From positions 868,001 through 932,000 of the forward strand of contig RQOL01000828.1 in NCBI GenBank assembly GCA_013076295.1: a DNA stretch of 64,000 nucleotides, read 5' to 3'. Shown piece by piece: positions 61,960 through 64,000 of the stretch. The position numbers were made by a program, and so were the translations under genes. The notes under the pieces were generated by a model, which was not told where the DNA came from, did no database searches, and worked only from the letters and a program-made list of their open reading frames with translations. Numbering within the stretch: position 1 is the stretch's first letter; every line of letters begins with the position of its first letter. The stretch is from Sanderia malayensis (taxonomy: Eukaryota > Cnidaria > Scyphozoa > Semaeostomeae > Pelagiidae).

Positions 61960-62652
61960 ACTTTATGAGGTTAGTTATCAACCACAGCCACGTCACGTCA
62001 CGCCACGTCACTCCCGTGGCCTGATGGCCGTTGGGGCACTTTGACAAGTCCACAATTTTCCTCCACCGCCCACGGTCCTGCGCTTCTCTGATACAATCAA
62101 CCACACTCTTTTCCGTACATTCTCCAATGTCTGTCAACCATATTCTCTTCGGCCGTCCTCTGCCTATACTTCCCTCTACACTTCCATGTCTGATGTCAAA
62201 TGCAAGAGTCCCCATCTTCCTAGCGATGTGACCGATTGCATTGCAATTGATGCGACCATTGCAATTTCCTTCTCCTTGCCGTCTCCAACAGAGGCTCGTG
62301 GGCACCAATTTCGTTGGTAATCCTCCTTTTGACTTCAATATTGGTGACTTTCTGTTTCTTTCTGTTAATTCTGAATTAGAGACCAATTAGAGACGCAATT
62401 GCTACCAACCAACTTGCTAAATTGAGCAGGATCTGGAGCTCGAGTGCAATATCCACTGCAGTCAAGATTAGATTGATGAAATCTCTGATCATTTCGGTTG
62501 CCTTGTATGGATGCGAATCGTGGACCCACAGCAAAGCATTGGAAAAGCGAACAATATGGCACACCCTTGAAATGGAAGAAATGCCTATTCCTCGAAGAAA
62601 CATGTTGTCTTCGAAGGAAAGCACTTTGTGTTTGCCTGCTAGTAATTTATAA
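61960..62652 (-). mobile_element. Non-LTR retrotransposon (LINE) remnant with inverted 5' part
   Basis: On the minus strand 62386-62010 codes the C-terminal tail common to RTE/jockey-type LINE proteins (HIARKMG, RGRPKRIWLTDIGE, AQDRGRWRKIV). On the plus strand 62398-62600 codes the segment that normally precedes it (IWSSSAISTAVKIRLMKSLI, then ALYGCESWT). The two parts therefore meet head to head near 62390. The 3' side ends in a short CACGTCA-type tandem tract (about 61990-62012), like the simple-repeat tails of RTE-type elements. Both parts are degenerate. Family assignment beyond LINE is tentative. Confidence 0.8.
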
Positions 62653-62925
62653 AGCGAGCAAGGGATCTACATAATTTACAATTTAATTACCATCATCATA
62701 AAAATAGCGTCGAATGACCACAAAAAGCCTTTTCACGTTCCAAATTCTTGATGACCCACACACAAATACAGATCGATTCACGAGTACAAGAGGCACAAGA
62801 GGAACAGAAAGCCCAGTCAGTACTTTGAACGTCCCCCGCATCTCATCCCATTCCATTCCCATTACAGTTCCCTCCCAGTAGAGTTACACAGGCTGACTGA
62901 TCCCAGCCCAGTCCAACCTTGAAAT

Positions 62926-63813
62926 ATGGAAATGCAAGAAGAAGTTTCTGAGCTTTATTTAAACTGGAAGCAAGAGATATTAAAGGAGTTGAGACCATTT
63001 ATTGTGAAGAATCTGCAGCCGGAGAAACTATATACATATCTGAGATCTTGTGAAGTTTTCGACGAAGATGACGAAGAAGAAATAGAGGCACAAATTACAA
63101 GACGAAAAAAGAGTGAATCTCTGATAGATTTTATTGGGAAACGCGGTGATAAAGGGTTCGACAGTTTTTGCGAAGCAATCAGGCAAAATACGACACAATT
63201 ATTTATTTTGAGATCGATACTTGATTCATTCCAGAAGAAAAAACAGAGCTACAGTGCTGATGGTAGGATGTTTATTACCTTTAATTTAGGCCAAACATTT
63301 AGAATCTGAGCTCTCCCCCGTAATTGTTGAAGTGTTTACATGGATGTAAACACGTTTATGTTTTCTTTACTTTCTCTTGTATTAATTTCTGTTTCCCTGC
63401 AAGTCAATATTCAATGTGCGAATTCAAGAATCAAATCATTAATTTGTTCTTTCAGGGACTAATGGATTGCTGGCAGAACAAATAAGACAACAAGACCAAC
63501 GAGTTCAATCAATGACTTTGCCTGCTCCCGGACAACCAGGGGGGCCTGCTATTCCTCATTTCGATCCACCAGAAGACAACATCAATGTCACTGGAGAATA
63601 CAGACAAGGTATGAGAGTGCAGCATATATGTACACAATGTAATTTATTGTCTAATCTATTATGTTCCACAAGGCTGTGAGTCTTTTCCAATATGTGGGCA
63701 TTGTTTTATCAAATACTTATTCTTTTTTTTCACTGTTGATGATTATTAACTTTTGTTTTTTAGCGCGCTCACGATCACCTCCACCACCTTATTCTGAATC
63801 AATGTTGTTTTAA
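62926..63813 (+). CDS. CARD-domain protein with C-terminal PPPPY motif, 179 residues
   Basis: Three exons, 62926-63262, 63456-63608 and 63764-63813, joined in phase 1, stop TAA 63811-63813. Residues about 8-105 form a CARD (death-fold) domain: KELRPFIVKNLQPEKLYTYL, then SCEVFDEDDEEEIEA, KKSESLIDFI, GFDSFCEAI. The second exon is Gln/Pro-rich and probably disordered; the last 17 residues carry PPPPY, a WW-domain ligand motif. CARD proteins act through homotypic CARD contacts in inflammasome, NF-kB or apoptosis adaptors. With no caspase, kinase or leucine-rich repeats, this looks like a small adaptor or decoy linking a CARD partner to a WW protein such as a NEDD4-type ligase (inference). Two ATGs lie close together at the start; the first is chosen. 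Confidence 0.85.
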
Positions 63814-63855
63814 TAAGCAAAGCAGTTTGTCATTCAATAATTTTTTGTCTCAATT

Positions 63856-63996
63856 ATGGAGCATCAAATCACATTCAAGAATCAAAATGGAGACCAACCA
63901 CAACAGATTTATGTATCTGAGAGTAGGATAAGAAATGCAAATTGTGGAACAATCAAACAGAAATGCTCTTATGATAACAGTATGTGTGATGAATAA
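63856..63996 (+). CDS. Possible 46-residue ORF at window end
   Basis: Starts ATG 63856, stop TAA 63994-63996, just after the CARD gene. It is rich in Gln/Asn with three Cys and shows no domain. It may simply be 3' UTR of the CARD gene or the first exon of a neighbour. Confidence 0.2.
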   Translation: MEHQITFKNQNGDQPQQIYVSESRIRNANCGTIKQKCSYDNSMCDE

Positions 63997-64000
63997 GAAA

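Overview
This window looks like AT-rich nuclear DNA from an animal with many short, clean GT-AG introns. Metazoan domain architectures (CUB, WAP, CARD, RNF213, EDEM3, rhodopsin-class GPCRs) and a heavy load of KDZ, hAT-like, pogo-like and LINE elements fit a marine non-bilaterian invertebrate. An anthozoan cnidarian is my best guess, but this is inference and I cannot name a species. No bacterial operons, CRISPR arrays, tRNA or rRNA genes were seen.

Layout: (1) 1-2966, plus strand: the 3' end of a secreted CUB protein with two possible 3' ends, a lysine-rich tail or two WAP domains. (2) 6355-25053, minus strand: about 40 exons of an RNF213/mysterin-like giant AAA+ E3 ligase, from AAA4 through RING and RZ finger to the stop. 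It is cut by a 100-N gap (25054-25153), and its 5' half does not appear beyond the gap. (3) 25296-26634, plus strand: an unidentified three-exon gene. (4) 27.07-28.88 kb: a 141-bp satellite array. (5) 29633-39002, minus strand: an apparently intact 17-exon KDZ-type transposase gene with a recognisable D-D-E set. (6) 40.8-43.25 kb: two sharply bounded MITEs and a small two-exon gene. (7) 43.6-51.7 kb: a segmental duplication carrying a single-exon GPCR and a copy of the last EDEM3 exon; the second GPCR copy is killed by a frameshift and a 1.9-kb transposon. (8) 50536-60641, minus strand: a complete EDEM3-like ER mannosidase gene with GH47 and PA domains. (9) 61-62.65 kb: repeat debris, including a LINE remnant with a 5' inversion. 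(10) 62926-63813, plus strand: a small CARD protein ending in a PPPPY motif.

The host genes do not form one pathway, although RNF213 (ubiquitin ligase of innate defence and lipid droplets), the CARD adaptor and EDEM3 (ER-associated degradation) are all quality-control or defence genes. The strongest observations are the intact KDZ gene, the recent GPCR/EDEM3 duplication with its transposon-split pseudogene, and a 69-nt hairpin with perfect 22-bp arms inside an RNF213 intron. Exon borders were read by eye from splice motifs and reading-frame continuity; they are most reliable where I give exact positions.
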